NCBI GenBank assembly: GCA_907163375.1
Contig: CAJQUW010002177.1
Location: 62,001-126,000 of the forward strand
Reading direction: 5' to 3'
DNA length: 64,000 nucleotides
Origin: Prostheceraeus crozeri
Taxonomy: Eukaryota; Platyhelminthes; Polycladida; Euryleptidae
The translations under genes were made by a program, and so were the position numbers. Of the stretch, positions 9,639 to 19,744 are shown piece after piece. The notes beneath the pieces are model-generated. The model saw nothing but the letters and a program-made list of their open reading frames with translations. It had not been told where the DNA came from and made no database searches. Every line of letters begins with the position of its first letter. Within the stretch, counting starts at the first letter, position 1.

Positions 9639-10346
9639 ATGGAAGAAACAAAAGTGGAAGGAACTTCAGAAATGGAAGGAACTTCAGAAATGGAAGAAAC
9701 CTCAAGAATATATCCTTCGTTATCTCAATTAAAAATAAGTGAATTAAATATAGAAAAACACAAAGATAGAGTACGTTATATGAAAGATAAGGAATCCCAA
9801 TTATTATTAAGATTAGAGCATTATAAAAAATTAAGAAAGAGATGGACTAAAGTTAAGAATGTAACACAAGGAATTGGCATATTCTTAACAATAAGTTTAG
9901 GTGCTTTAACAATTGTTATATCTTCAGGTGTTTTAGTAATTCCAGTAGTTGCTACAGCTTTAACAGGTACGGGTGTTTTTGCAACTTCACTTGCTACAAT
10001 GTTAGATAAATCTTTAATAACTAAGAAACGAAAATCATTAAAAACTAAGCATTTACATATTAAAGAAGTCTATGATAAACTACATTACTACTTTCAAAGA
10101 GTATGTGATGATAATGTTATTACGTTAGATGAGATTGAAAAATTTGATCAAATAGCTAATGAAGTAAATCAAATATCATTTCAATCACAGACAGAAAAAG
10201 TTAATGATAAAAATAAAAAGGATGGTAAAATTTCTAGTGATGGTAAAACTTTTATTGATGATAAAATTTCTAATGAAGAAAATGACAAAATTTTTTTAGA
10301 AGAGCTAAAAACTTTATTAGACAAAACTTTATTAAACAAAACTTAA
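9639..10346 (+). CDS. Membrane protein beside the left TIR (element B)
   Basis: A 235-residue protein if started at the ATG in CTTTAAAAATGG (9639), the start context used by most B genes; the upstream in-frame Met lies in the TIR. The N-terminus has GTSEME repeats and a charged coiled coil (about 40-85). A long hydrophobic region follows (about 90-135: GIGIFLTISLGALTIVI, GVLVIPVVATALTG), probably one or two membrane passes or a hairpin. The tail is Lys/Asp-rich with repeated DGK/DDK units. I do not recognise a family. Its first codons are part of the TIR, so the other end of the element carries a duplicate of them. Confidence 0.7.
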   Translation: MEETKVEGTSEMEGTSEMEETSRIYPSLSQLKISELNIEKHKDRVRYMKDKESQLLLRLEHYKKLRKRWTKVKNVTQGIGIFLTISLGALTIVISSGVLVIPVVATALTGTGVFATSLATMLDKSLITKKRKSLKTKHLHIKEVYDKLHYYFQRVCDDNVITLDEIEKFDQIANEVNQISFQSQTEKVNDKNKKDGKISSDGKTFIDDKISNEENDKIFLEELKTLLDKTLLNKT

Positions 10347-10400
10347 TACGAGAAAACTTTAAACGAGAAAACTTTAAACGAGAAAACTTTAAACGAAAAG
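10347..10400. repeat. 15-bp tandem repeat after the membrane-protein gene
   Basis: Three to four units of CTTTAAACGAGAAAA, immediately 3' of the stop. It probably derives from the low-complexity coding tail. Confidence 0.75.
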
Positions 10401-10561
10401 ATTACAAACAACAAAGCAATAAAAAAATAATTTGTTCAGTAAAATGTTTTTGCTGTATTCCAATGTTACCACAAAATTCAAATATTATATTTTAAAAAAT
10501 AGATAAAATTAAAGCTGATAATAACAAAAAAATATTATACCACTATGTTGTATATTTTTTA

Positions 10562-11350
10562 TTACTCAGTAAACAAATCTTCGATAACTCTATCATGAAT
10601 TTTTTTATCAATATTAATTGTAATGAATCCATAATCTTTTGCCCAAGCATTATTACACGATTGTTTAAATTCATCTTTATCTCTTATACATAAATCTCTT
10701 AGCAAATCACTTAAGTTTCTTGCATTTATTTCAAATAGTATAAATATATTTGCATTCTTTCTAATAACACTTCCGTCTAATGAATACATACTTTGTGTTA
10801 AATAAAATACACTACAGTTATTATGTCTACCTCTTGTGAAATAATTTCTCTGAACTGACTAATTTCTATCATTAACACAATCATCAAAAATTACACAATG
10901 TTTCATTGTTTTATCTAGTTTACTAGGATCTTGCATATTACCACTATCATCTATTAGTTGTATCTTTATATGGTTATTTTTATTGGTTTCGACTAACTGA
11001 CTATTTTCTGCTGCTTCTTCACACCACGAACTTATTTCTTCTTCATATTCAGAATTTTCATATTCTTTGAATAATGAAGCAATTGCTGTTTTTTTAAGAT
11101 TATTTTCAAATCCATATTTTAAAAATTGATAGATGGGTTGTTCTGCTGTTGTTGTATAAATTATAAGATTGTTATAATCCAAAAAATTTGGAGTCGTTAA
11201 AATTTTAAATAATAGATATGTTTTTCCACAACCTGATCTTCCGCAAATAACTGACAAAACTTTATTAGATAAATTTGGATGATGATTAAATTTAAGTTTT
11301 TTTTTACTTAAAGACATTTCATTCATTTTTAAAGTAATAAATTCATCCAT
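10562..11350 (-). pseudogene. Packaging-type ATPase of element B (A32/FtsK-HerA-like), broken
   Basis: Starts MDEFITLKMNEMSLS at 11350. Walker A GRSGCGKT is at about residues 37-44 and Walker B CVIFDD near residue 155. The layout (short N-terminus, P-loop, IYTTTAEQPIYQFLKYG, QLIDDSG) is that of the Polinton genome-packaging ATPase, which in related viruses drives DNA into the capsid. The remainder (10562-10789) is in another frame; about one break. It is the last gene of the leftward cluster, followed by a convergent AT-rich spacer. Confidence 0.8.
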
Positions 11351-11439
11351 TATTGAATTAGTGTTTTTTAAAACAAAAAAATAAAAAAAATAAAATTTTA
11401 ATTTAAGTTTTTTTTATTTTTTGTTCCTAATAATAAGGT

Positions 11440-11480
11440 TAAAAAGATTAATAAGATTAATAAGATTAATAATGAAAATG
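11440..11480. repeat. Short tandem repeat (TTAATAAGA)n
   Basis: Three to four 9-bp units in the spacer between the packaging ATPase and penton-like genes. Confidence 0.7.
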
Positions 11481-11540
11481 ATAAAAAAAAATTAAACTTC
11501 TCTATTGTAGCGTAAAAGTTTATACCTCTCGAACGGGAGT

Positions 11541-12329
11541 TTATACCTCCCGAACCAAAAGATCTATCATAATCTCTTCACCTCCAAAATTTATTTCTTG
11601 TCCTTTTTCATCAGTGATTCTAATGTTAATGTTGTTAATAGTTTTTCTTGTAATAGGGAAATATATTAATGTTTGTGGAAATACATTTAATCTATAACCA
11701 ATAAGTACAGTAAAAGCTGGAAAACTGAATATTAAATTTGATAATTTACCATTTATATATCCTCCTTCAATAATGTCACAATGTACAACAATTGAATTTA
11801 TTTCAGTTATTTTTGGAATCTTCTCACCTAAATGATAACCTTGACTATAGGTTTGTTTATTAAATCCTAATAGCTCTGACAATGATCTATCATGATTAAA
11901 ATCAACTTGATGATTTTCGTCTAAAGTAAGAGAAAATTTATTAACTGCCGGTTCAACTGCAAAATGTAATTGTTTCTTATCTTTAAATGGTATACCTAAA
12001 TGTCTCTTAATTTCATTTGATATTGTTTCAACTTCGTAAGAACCAGGAAGAAAAGTTAGTATTTTCCATGTTTTACCTTTATCAGTAGAATATCTAAATT
12101 GATCATTCACATCTTTGATAACGTTTTGAATAGTGTTAAATGTGGAGAAACTAGTCAATGCAATTTGATAATTTTTATTTTGTTCTAAATGTAGAATGGG
12201 TTCTAAATTACAAGTGTGTGATGAAGTAGTTGTTATAATTTTTAACGTCGTACTAAATTTTGATGAACCCAAAATCTCTATCAAATTTTCTAAATGATTA
12301 TTAATTTTGTCTAAATCTGCTGAACACAT
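11541..12329 (-). CDS. Penton-like minor capsid protein (element B)
   Basis: A 262-residue protein, start MCSADLDKINNH after TTTAAAAATG. The C-terminal half is rich in predicted beta strands, with features I associate with the minor capsid family of Polinton-like elements: IVVHCDIIEGGYINGKLS, then VFPQTLIYFPITRKTINNI, then a closing stretch ending GGEEIMIDLLVREV. It would form the capsid vertex. It lies between the packaging ATPase and the coiled-coil gene on the same strand, as expected for a structural-gene cluster. The match is from memory of the family and needs a profile search. Confidence 0.7.
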   Translation of the reverse strand: MCSADLDKINNHLENLIEILGSSKFSTTLKIITTTSSHTCNLEPILHLEQNKNYQIALTSFSTFNTIQNVIKDVNDQFRYSTDKGKTWKILTFLPGSYEVETISNEIKRHLGIPFKDKKQLHFAVEPAVNKFSLTLDENHQVDFNHDRSLSELLGFNKQTYSQGYHLGEKIPKITEINSIVVHCDIIEGGYINGKLSNLIFSFPAFTVLIGYRLNVFPQTLIYFPITRKTINNINIRITDEKGQEINFGGEEIMIDLLVREV

Positions 12330-12385
12330 TTTTAAACTAAAAAATTAAATAAATATTTTTTTATGAAATTTTTTTTTATAAAAAA

Positions 12386-13222
12386 TTAGAAACAACATAT
12401 TTCAGCTACACTTTTATAATCCTCTTCATTTAGAATCTTCTTTTCTAACAGTCTTTTCAATATAGCATGAATTTCATTGAAACTAGAATTATGTCCTTCT
12501 TTTATTGCAGATATTAAAATATTTAATCTATTTAGTAATTCTTGTGGATCATCTGGTAAAAATATGGTTGTTTCTGTTTTCTGTTTTTTTGTTTTCTGTT
12601 TTTCAGATAAACCTTTTCCTACTTTAACTCCCGTTGATAATAAATTTTCTAATTGTTTATAACGTCTAAGAGTTTTTACTGTGCCAACTCTATCTAATAT
12701 AGTTTTATATTTTATTAGATCTTCTACAGCATAATTTTTTAAATCTGCTCCTTTTAAAAGATCAACAAAATTTCTATCTAAACTAATAGGTTTTTTATCT
12801 GGAGTAAAAATTAATCCTCGTAAAGGTTGTGGAAATATTTCTTTACCACCAAGATAAAATCTTGCAAATAATTTTTTATCTAAAAAGAAAGTAGAATGTT
12901 CGAATAACATAGATTTTGGTAATTTTTTATCTATGTTTGCCTCTAATAAACCATAGTCATCTAATAGTGTTTTAAGTACAGGATCCGCTATATCAACACG
13001 TTTTTCATTAAGTTCCTTTTCAAGAGTTTTAAATGGTTCGACAGTTTTTTCATAATCAGTTTTTACTTCTTCAGTTATTTTTAATTTATCAAACATATCA
13101 GATTGAATACCAGCTTTTGTCATTCTATGTTGAAGATGATTTTCTTTCATAATATTTCTTTGTTTTATTAACTCTTCTAATTGTTTTATTCTTTTAAAAT
13201 TATCAGCTCTAACTTTATCCAT
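12386..13222 (-). CDS. Coiled-coil protein of element B, unknown function
   Basis: 278 residues, start MDKVRADNFKRIKQLEEL after ATAAAAATG context. It is charged and helical, with a coiled coil in the first 100 residues, a middle region FARFYLGGKEIFPQPLRGLIF, a Lys/Thr-rich linker and a helical C-terminus. I do not recognise a family. Its position between polymerase and penton-like genes suggests a virion or scaffold role. A separate short gene at 21528-21701 repeats its first 30 codons. Confidence 0.7.
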   Translation of the reverse strand: MDKVRADNFKRIKQLEELIKQRNIMKENHLQHRMTKAGIQSDMFDKLKITEEVKTDYEKTVEPFKTLEKELNEKRVDIADPVLKTLLDDYGLLEANIDKKLPKSMLFEHSTFFLDKKLFARFYLGGKEIFPQPLRGLIFTPDKKPISLDRNFVDLLKGADLKNYAVEDLIKYKTILDRVGTVKTLRRYKQLENLLSTGVKVGKGLSEKQKTKKQKTETTIFLPDDPQELLNRLNILISAIKEGHNSSFNEIHAILKRLLEKKILNEEDYKSVAEICCF

Positions 13223-13327
13223 TTTTATATGATAATTTTATATTATTATATTATTTTATAATATTTTATAATATTTTATATTTTTATATTTTTATATTGT
13301 TATATTTAGAAAATAGAAATTAGAAAA
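13223..13327. other. AT-only spacer between polymerase and coiled-coil genes
   Basis: About 100 bp of A/T with repeated ATATTTTATA words, upstream of the coiled-coil gene and downstream of PolB; probably holds the coiled-coil gene promoter. Confidence 0.4.
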
Positions 13328-13560
13328 TTAAAAAGGTAAAGTAGTTATTCCATCAGGTAAAATTTTTCTTTTATCATCAAATGGATCTAATGCTAATTTA
13401 TGTTCTTCTTTTAAATACATTTTATGTTTTTTTGAATTAAGTCTATAATTATATGCTGTTTTTATTTCATTATTAAATAATGCATTTTTATAATCTTGAA
13501 ATGTTATTTGATTAGCCACTGATGCCTTTGAAATTCCTTTTAATGTTTTATGTGTTTTAA

Positions 13561-13594
13561 CGGGCGAAGCCCTGGAAGACATCTCCGATGTCCT
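13561..13594 (-). repeat. Double-hairpin insert in polB (34-nt class)
   Basis: GGGC/GCCC (loop GAA, 13562-13572) and GACATC/GATGTC (loop TCC, 13578-13592), flanked by AA on both sides. It reads in frame as SEMSSRASP, a peptide also created by the insert at about 24332-24403. Confidence 0.85.
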
Positions 13595-14832
13595 AATATT
13601 ATTAGTTGTATCATAACAGTAACATTTAGATTTTAAAAATATAGCTTCTGTTATGAAATCTTCATTTCCTTCTAATTCATCTTTTACTTTACATAAATCA
13701 GAAGGATGAATAATATCTTTTATTTTATTAATTTCTTTATCTAGTGAAGAACCATATGGTACTGTTAATTCTAAGAAAATAGAATCGGTATCTGTAAAGT
13801 GTAATTTATAGTTTTTACCATAAGCAGGTGCTAAATAATCATATATAAAACTATACATAAATAGTTTAGCTAATTCTAATATAGTGAAACCAATGAAATT
13901 AAACTTATCATGTTTTACAATGCTTCTTCTTAGATGAACAGCACAAAGTTCATCACTGAATCTAGTAGTTCTTTTATATGTAGGTTTCCTTGTTAAATTT
14001 TGAAATCTATCTCTATCATAAACTATTTCAATATTTTGTCTATTACGTACATTTTCTAAAGTCTTACCATAAAATGCATTATTCATTAATTTGAAGAAAA
14101 CGTTTCCAAAATCATCTTTATTTCTTTTAGATATTTTGCGTTTTTCAATATTGAACTCTATATAATTTTTTAACCATTTAGATTTTCTATACTCTAGTTT
14201 TCGATGTATTTTGGTGAGAATCATGCCATGATCTAAATACCAATCTAGCATTCTTCCTTCAACAACATACTTTCCTTTATTACCTTGTGTTAACATAAGT
14301 TTTTTTGTTGGTCTGTATTTTTTCGGAATTATAGATTTTTGATAATCTGAAAAATCTTCTATATTGGGAATTTTGTTTTCTGGACAGAAAGGATAATATT
14401 TTGTTGCGTCTTTTATATAATCAGGATATACTAAATCAACTTCATATACATAACCAAAATTATTTTCACCATCATATGTTCTTTGATAAACAAGATTATT
14501 ACACCATGTCATTTCACCTGTTGGTAATTCTTGTATCATGCAAGAAGAATATAAGCTATTAAAATCATAATATAACAAATAGTTTTCTCTCATGAATTCA
14601 TCAATTGCTTTTTCACGTTCTACTCCTTCTCGTTTCGTTCGAAAAATTTCTAATATATTTTCTTTTTCTTCTGGAGATAAAGGTTTCATTATTCCATATG
14701 TATGTGGATTTACTTTCTTATTATAACATTTAACATATCTATTACCTAAAACTGATGAAACTCCACCTCTAATTCCAGATTCAAAAAATAATAATTTATC
14801 ATATGTATTTTCTTTATAATGTTTAAGTTTAA

Positions 14833-14860
14833 CGGACTTTGTCCTAGAGCCATCGGCTTG
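14833..14860 (-). repeat. Double-hairpin insert in polB (28-nt class)
   Basis: GGAC/GTCC (loop TTT) and AGCC/GGCT (loop ATC); a core of exactly 28 nt flanked by AA on both sides. Reads in frame as ADGSRTKS. Confidence 0.88.
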
Positions 14861-15168
14861 AACACCAGTATGTTTTAATCCTGCTAACCATGTTAAACCT
14901 GGTGTAGAATAACAATAACATGGATCTATTCCGTAATATTCTAAACACATATCACGAAAGTTTTCAAAAAGATCAGCTAGTATTAATACATCTATCTGTA
15001 GATATTTCATTGTATAATCATACATTGTTTTACAATTTAACTCTCTCCAATTCTTTTCAGCTTCTGCATAGTCTTCGTCAGATAATTGTGATTGTTTTAA
15101 TGTTGATTTAAATTTATTTATTGGAGGAAGTTGTTCTTCTTCCATAATTTTATTCACAGAATTAAAAT

Positions 15169-15238
15169 CAGTCTTCGACTGTGAACCGCAGGTTTTATCT
15201 CCAGTTATATCAGTCTTCGACTGTGAGCCGCAGGCTAT
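15169..15238 (-). repeat. Two neighbouring double-hairpin inserts in polB with compensatory stems
   Basis: Cores 15169-15196 and 15211-15238 are each 28 nt and each lie between AT and AT. Both share stem CAGTC/GACTG (loop TTC). The second stem is AACC/GGTT in one and AGCC/GGCT in the other (loop GCA in both), a paired change that keeps the stem. They encode CGSQSKTD twice. Confidence 0.88.
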
Positions 15239-15935
15239 ATACTCATACGGAAATATTCCTTTTAAAGGTTTTAAATTATATTTATTTAATATTTTACATT
15301 GTTCAGGTTTCAAAGTTTTTCCCATAACATCTAATGAATAAGGAGTAAAAAATCTAAATGCATCTAAAATTCTAATACAACCTAATTGCATTGAAAAATA
15401 TTCTTCTTCTTGTTTACATAGTACATTTATTTTTTGTTGTTGTAATTTTTCAGATGAAAATAAATCTTTCATTACTAGATGGAAATCATATTTAGAACCA
15501 TTGTAGAAATATAAAGGAACAAAGTTATATTTAAATTTGTTAGCATTAAGATTACAAGAATTATGTGCTGCACCTCTATATAATCCATTTAGATGATCAT
15601 GATCTTTTACTTTATCAATATATCTACCTCTGCCAGTTTTATATTTATTTGTAAAACCTTTTCCACAGTAATAACAATTTATTTCATCATCAAATTCTTT
15701 TCTTTCTTCATCCGTTAATGGTATCATTGGTTTATTTGTTTCAAGCAATTGTGAAAAACGTCCTTGTAATTCTTCTACTTTCTTTGTAAACATTTCTGAA
15801 CTGTCTTCACCATAGTATTGATAATATTCTGATTTAAATAATTCAGGATAATTTGAATGAATGTACATTCCCCAACATAATGGTTTTTGTTCAAATAAAT
15901 ATTTTTCTTTACTTTGTTCAGTTGAACTTTTTCCA

Positions 15936-16011
15936 GGTACACTTCTTTCAGGCGCACTTCTTTCAGGCGCACTTCTTTCAGGCGCACTTCTTTCAGGCGC
16001 ACTTCTTTCAG
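15936..16011 (-). repeat. 15-bp in-frame tandem repeat in polB (APERS units)
   Basis: Five near-identical units encode ERSAPERSAP..., between ExoI and the zinc module. A length-variable linker. Confidence 0.9.
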
Positions 16012-16029
16012 AATTATAATTTTCAGAAT

Positions 16030-16057
16030 CGGGTGAAGCCCTGGAACTTTCCGTTCG
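16030..16057 (-). repeat. Double-hairpin insert in polB, decayed 28-nt copy
   Basis: A diverged GGGTGAAGCCC plus GAAC...GTTC core of 28 nt between AT and AT, encoding RTESSRASPD. The stems are imperfect, so it is an older insert. Confidence 0.75.
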
Positions 16058-16575
16058 ATTTTGTGTCATATTAACATTATATGCTTCAAAATCACAATAA
16101 ATAGTAAAGGGTACTTTATTTTTAAAATACCATTTATTATATTCTAAATAATCATCTTTAGGAAAAGTATTTTGAACTGCTTCGTTTTGTTGACAATTCT
16201 CCAAATGTCTATTCATTTCTTCTAAAGTTCTAAAACTTGTCATACATTGAAGACAAGGAAAATTTTTATTATCTGAAGTTTTTGTAAATATAGAAACATC
16301 TTTACACAATATAAAATGACCCTGATAATATAATATATTCGCTTGTGCTGGTTGTTTTGACTGTTCTAGTTTTTCAAATTCATCTTTATATATTTCATGT
16401 GTTTCACTAATTTCTTTTGTAATATTAAATGTATTTTGATAATAATTTTGATTTAATATTTGTAGTTGATAAATATATTCTTTATCATATTGTTCTTTAT
16501 ATTGTTGTAGACATTTTTTTAAACATTCATTTATTTTTTGATTGGTTTCATTTTCTTCATTATTTTCTTCATTAT

Positions 16576-18003
16576 TTAATCGGAGCGAAGCTCCTCTGCT
16601 TTAGCCGATTCTTTATTATTTTCTTCATTTAATTTTTGAATTGTTTCTATCTTATTTTGATATTTATGGTGATATTCTTGTAGTAACATTTTTGTTTGTT
16701 GTTGATAATCTATTTTACATTTTTGTAAACTTTTATTTAAATTTTCTAATTTTTGTTGATATTCTGAAGATAAAGATGAATATTTGTAATTATAATCATC
16801 AGTACGTCCTTTATAATTATTATGATTAATCATTATTGGTGATAGTGTTTTAACAAGTTCAAATTTTTCAGTACATATTATATTTCCTTGGTAAAAAATA
16901 TTATGATGCATGTAATTTCCTCTATCATTATATACTATTTCTGATTGACATAAATTTTTATTATTCAAATAAAATTTTTTTGAATCTGAGTAAAGTGGAG
17001 TAATTTTACCAATAGAAACATAATTCACATTTAATTCAAAAACATTTACTTCTATTAAATTTTTATTCTTTTTGTGAAACTTTATTAACCTATTATAATC
17101 ATATGGAAATTCATCTAAGCCATCAGAAAGATCAAATTCACTTATGTATTCTTCTTTATTGTAATGACTTAGTCTTTCTTTATGATATTTTGCAGGATGT
17201 AAATGTGCTATAATACTCCACAGAAAACAATAATCATCTTCATTTTTTATGTTGATTAATTGAGGTGAACTGAAAGGTAAAGGAACATAACTACCACCAG
17301 TATTATTTTTATATTTATCAATTACTATTTTCTTAGATATTATTTTAACAAATCTCCAACCAGATTCACGTAACTGGGCTTCAATTATACAATTTTCTAA
17401 TTTAAGTATCATCGATTCAAATATGGGTTGTATATCATTTACATTATGAATTTCTTGTGACTTTGTAAAATGTCCTTGTATTATTTCTTCAGGAATTCCA
17501 TCAGGTCCATTTTTTGTATAAAGTACTTCTACATTCATATAACATTTGAAAGATTTCTTAAATATATTATAAAAGTTGGTTAGAATATCAGAAAAAGTTT
17601 TATCGGTTTCATTATGTTCAAAAGACTGATTAAATAAATATTTTATATTTGCTAAGGCTTCATCGGTTCGTTCAGCTTCATCAAATTCATCTATTTCGTT
17701 AAATTCATCTATTTCGTTAAATTCATCAGTATCGCTAAATAAATATTTTATATCTGTTACGGCTTCATCTTCACTATTAAAAACTTTTTTATATTCCGAA
17801 TGTGAATAATCATAAAATATTTTTTTAACTTTTATATCAGTAGGCAATGTTTCTATATAGTTTTTATAACTATTTAATTTTAATATATTTCCTTCATCAA
17901 CTCGTTCTACATTTTGTAAATGCATTTTACTTTGTAGATGAGATTGATAACTTCTTTTTGTTTGTAACTTTTTTTTACATAAGTTGCAATAAAATTTTTC
18001 CAT
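16576..18003 (-). CDS. Zinc-finger module upstream of polB (element B)
   Basis: 475 residues, start MEKFYCNLCKKKLQTKRSYQSH with a C2H2 finger at 5-27. Acidic EFNEIDEF repeats follow (about 90-115). A conserved core GGSYVPLPF...INIKNEDDYCFLWSIIAHLHPAKYHKERLSHY (about 245-300) matches the segment found N-terminal to PolB in many Polinton-like loci, then a C-terminal coiled coil. It probably belongs with the polymerase at 13328-16309 as one locus, possibly including the terminal-protein region; that role is inference. Confidence 0.7.
   Translation of the reverse strand: MEKFYCNLCKKKLQTKRSYQSHLQSKMHLQNVERVDEGNILKLNSYKNYIETLPTDIKVKKIFYDYSHSEYKKVFNSEDEAVTDIKYLFSDTDEFNEIDEFNEIDEFDEAERTDEALANIKYLFNQSFEHNETDKTFSDILTNFYNIFKKSFKCYMNVEVLYTKNGPDGIPEEIIQGHFTKSQEIHNVNDIQPIFESMILKLENCIIEAQLRESGWRFVKIISKKIVIDKYKNNTGGSYVPLPFSSPQLINIKNEDDYCFLWSIIAHLHPAKYHKERLSHYNKEEYISEFDLSDGLDEFPYDYNRLIKFHKKNKNLIEVNVFELNVNYVSIGKITPLYSDSKKFYLNNKNLCQSEIVYNDRGNYMHHNIFYQGNIICTEKFELVKTLSPIMINHNNYKGRTDDYNYKYSSLSSEYQQKLENLNKSLQKCKIDYQQQTKMLLQEYHHKYQNKIETIQKLNEENNKESAKAEELRSD
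16581..16607 (-). repeat. Double-hairpin copy (GGAGC type)
   Basis: GGAGC/GCTCC (loop GAA) plus a decayed GGCT/AGCC partner, between AAT and ATT. Same type as 26668-26695 and 27927-27954. Confidence 0.8.
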
Positions 18004-18101
18004 TTTTTATTTTTTAAAGAAAAAATTTGTGTTTTAGTTTTTTTTAAAAGAATTTTTGTTTTAATTTTTAGAGAAAAAAAATACTAATATATCTGCAAAA
18101 T

Positions 18102-18129
18102 CGTGCGAAGCCCTAGTACCTTCGGTTTG
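18102..18129. repeat. Decayed double-hairpin copy between two genes
   Basis: A 28-nt relic of the GGGC...GGTTC type between AT and AT, in the 160-bp spacer between the polymerase module and the membrane ATPase gene. Confidence 0.7.
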
Positions 18130-18164
18130 ATTATGATAAATTTGTTTAATTATGATAAATTTGT

Positions 18165-19715
18165 TTAATTATTAAGTATTTCACTTACACCATTTATTAA
18201 TGGTTTTATATCATTATATGTTTTTTTGGCTTCATCAAATGTGGATTTAGCATCAGAAAATGTAGATTTAACATCAGATATTATTGGGGTTGCTTTTCTT
18301 AAACCGTTTCTAACATCATTTATTGCAATTTTTAAATAGTTTAATGTTTCATTATCTTGTAATCTGTTAGGTATTGGTATACCAAATTTTGCATTTAAAT
18401 AATGATCAAAATAAAAATAAAATGTATCAGGAATAATTTTTAGTGGTACTTTTGCTTCAGACTCTAAAAAGATAATTATTTGTTCTATAACTTGATTTGA
18501 TAAATGTTTTGCATTTGCATACATTCTAATATCAAAATCTTGAGAGTTATTATAGATTTCATGTTCGGTATCTACTAATATATTTAAATCTTTATCATAT
18601 ACTTGCATATGTCCTCTTATGGTGTCAACACGTATTATTCCATATTTATGTTGTGTATAATATGATAAAGGCATATTCATTTTATAATTTTTATTAATAT
18701 CATTAAAGAATGCTGCATTATTTTGTGTAGTTGTAAAAAATGTTTGAATGTTTTCTCTAATCTTATTATCTACATCACAAGCTTTATGAGCTAATACAAC
18801 TATTTGAATATTTTGATGTCTTCCTTTTGTAAATATTTCTGACATATTTTTTTGTTTTGATAAACTTGCAACATCATCTAAAATTAATAAAGATTTATTT
18901 TCAGGTGTACCAGCAAAACTTTCCATATCTTGTAACTCATCTAATTGTTTATCATTATAGACGTTTGTAAAAGTTGGCCATTCAGAAGTATGCATACAAA
19001 AAATATGTACTTTTGTTTCGTCCTTATAATATTGGTTTATATATTTTTTAATAAACGTAGTCTTACCACTTCCAGTTTTACCGTAAACAATGAAATGTAA
19101 ATTTTCTTGATGCATTTTACCTTGTTTAATATTTTTATTATTAGTTTTATCCTTAATCTTATCCTCCTCAGTCTTCCATCCTTTAAAAGTTTTTTTTTCT
19201 TGGTTATAAAAAATTATTCTCTTTTGTTCCTCTGTTAGAAAGTAACCCCATTGATTTCCAATACATATAACAAGATGATAAATAAAAAATATTAAAATAC
19301 ATGCTAACAATATTTTTATACAATGAAATTTTAAAAAATTCCAAAGACGTGTAAGATCTGATTGTGGTATTTTTTTATTAAGAGATGAATTAGGGGGTAG
19401 TGGCTCTAAATATTTTTTATCTATATTATTATATATATTTTTATCTATATTATTATATATATTTTTATCTATATTATTATTATATTTAGTATTATATATA
19501 GGATTATCTACAATATTATTAATATCTTTGAGATTCGGATCTTGAGGGGTTAGTGTATCTTGAAACTCAGTGTTATTCATATAATTATTTATTATTTCGT
19601 TTATTGCATTAAGAGATTTATGACGACTTAGATTACTTTTATTACTTTTATTACTTTTATCACTTTTAATTATAACCGGTGAATATAAATCTTCCAAATT
19701 TTCGCTTTTATTCAT
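18165..19715 (-). CDS. Membrane-anchored P-loop ATPase (element B)
   Basis: 516 residues. The N-terminus has SDKSNKSNKSN and NNIDKNIY repeats. One strong membrane segment lies at about 132-153 (CIKILLACILIFFIYHLVICI). Walker A GKTGSGKTT is at 212-220 and Walker B SLLILDD at 275-281, followed by a TKGRHQNIQIVVLAH-type sensor region. The C-terminal region is helical. It is distinct from the packaging ATPase at 10562-11350, so B encodes two P-loop ATPases, one anchored in a membrane. Function is unknown; genome packaging, virion egress or DNA transfer are possibilities. Present in A as well (1-1156). Confidence 0.75.
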   Translation of the reverse strand: MNKSENLEDLYSPVIIKSDKSNKSNKSNLSRHKSLNAINEIINNYMNNTEFQDTLTPQDPNLKDINNIVDNPIYNTKYNNNIDKNIYNNIDKNIYNNIDKKYLEPLPPNSSLNKKIPQSDLTRLWNFLKFHCIKILLACILIFFIYHLVICIGNQWGYFLTEEQKRIIFYNQEKKTFKGWKTEEDKIKDKTNNKNIKQGKMHQENLHFIVYGKTGSGKTTFIKKYINQYYKDETKVHIFCMHTSEWPTFTNVYNDKQLDELQDMESFAGTPENKSLLILDDVASLSKQKNMSEIFTKGRHQNIQIVVLAHKACDVDNKIRENIQTFFTTTQNNAAFFNDINKNYKMNMPLSYYTQHKYGIIRVDTIRGHMQVYDKDLNILVDTEHEIYNNSQDFDIRMYANAKHLSNQVIEQIIIFLESEAKVPLKIIPDTFYFYFDHYLNAKFGIPIPNRLQDNETLNYLKIAINDVRNGLRKATPIISDVKSTFSDAKSTFDEAKKTYNDIKPLINGVSEILNN

Positions 19716-19744
19716 TTATTATTTTTTAAATAAAAAATTTAGGA

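Larger units (their letters stand above)
8972..9743 (+). repeat. Left terminal inverted repeat of Polinton B
   Basis: Inverted copy of 27402-28213. The outer half carries four near-palindromes of the form AAATTCATGAATTT (about 9047, 9088, 9156, 9197). The inner half has three tandem units of roughly 90-100 bp, each with an ATCATGACCGTTC core. The repeat runs into the first codons of the membrane-protein gene. Two double-hairpin inserts (9274-9301, 9463-9490) are absent from the right TIR. Confidence 0.92.
13328..16309 (-). pseudogene. polB: Protein-primed DNA polymerase B, main part (element B)
   Basis: 993 residues in one frame. In order: a CxxC...HxxxxC finger (17-39); exonuclease motifs ExoI YCDFEAY (Asp73, Glu75), ExoII YDFHLVM (Asp275) and ExoIII YLQID (Asp440); an endonuclease-VII-like zinc module (CYYC at 212-215, then DHDHLNGLYRGAAH) inserted between ExoI and ExoII, typical of Polinton-type PolB; polymerase motifs A YDFNSLYSS (Asp582), B LMNNAFYGKT (741-750) and C TDTDS (839-843). 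It would copy the element from a protein primer. The frame is open upstream of the first Met, and the 16576-18003 module belongs to the same locus; the locus as a whole is broken, about one break. Five double-hairpin inserts are read through in frame. Confidence 0.9.

Noticed and set aside
15853-16074. Plus-strand FFQAH repeat protein
   Set aside because: Antisense reading of the APERS tandem repeat in polB.
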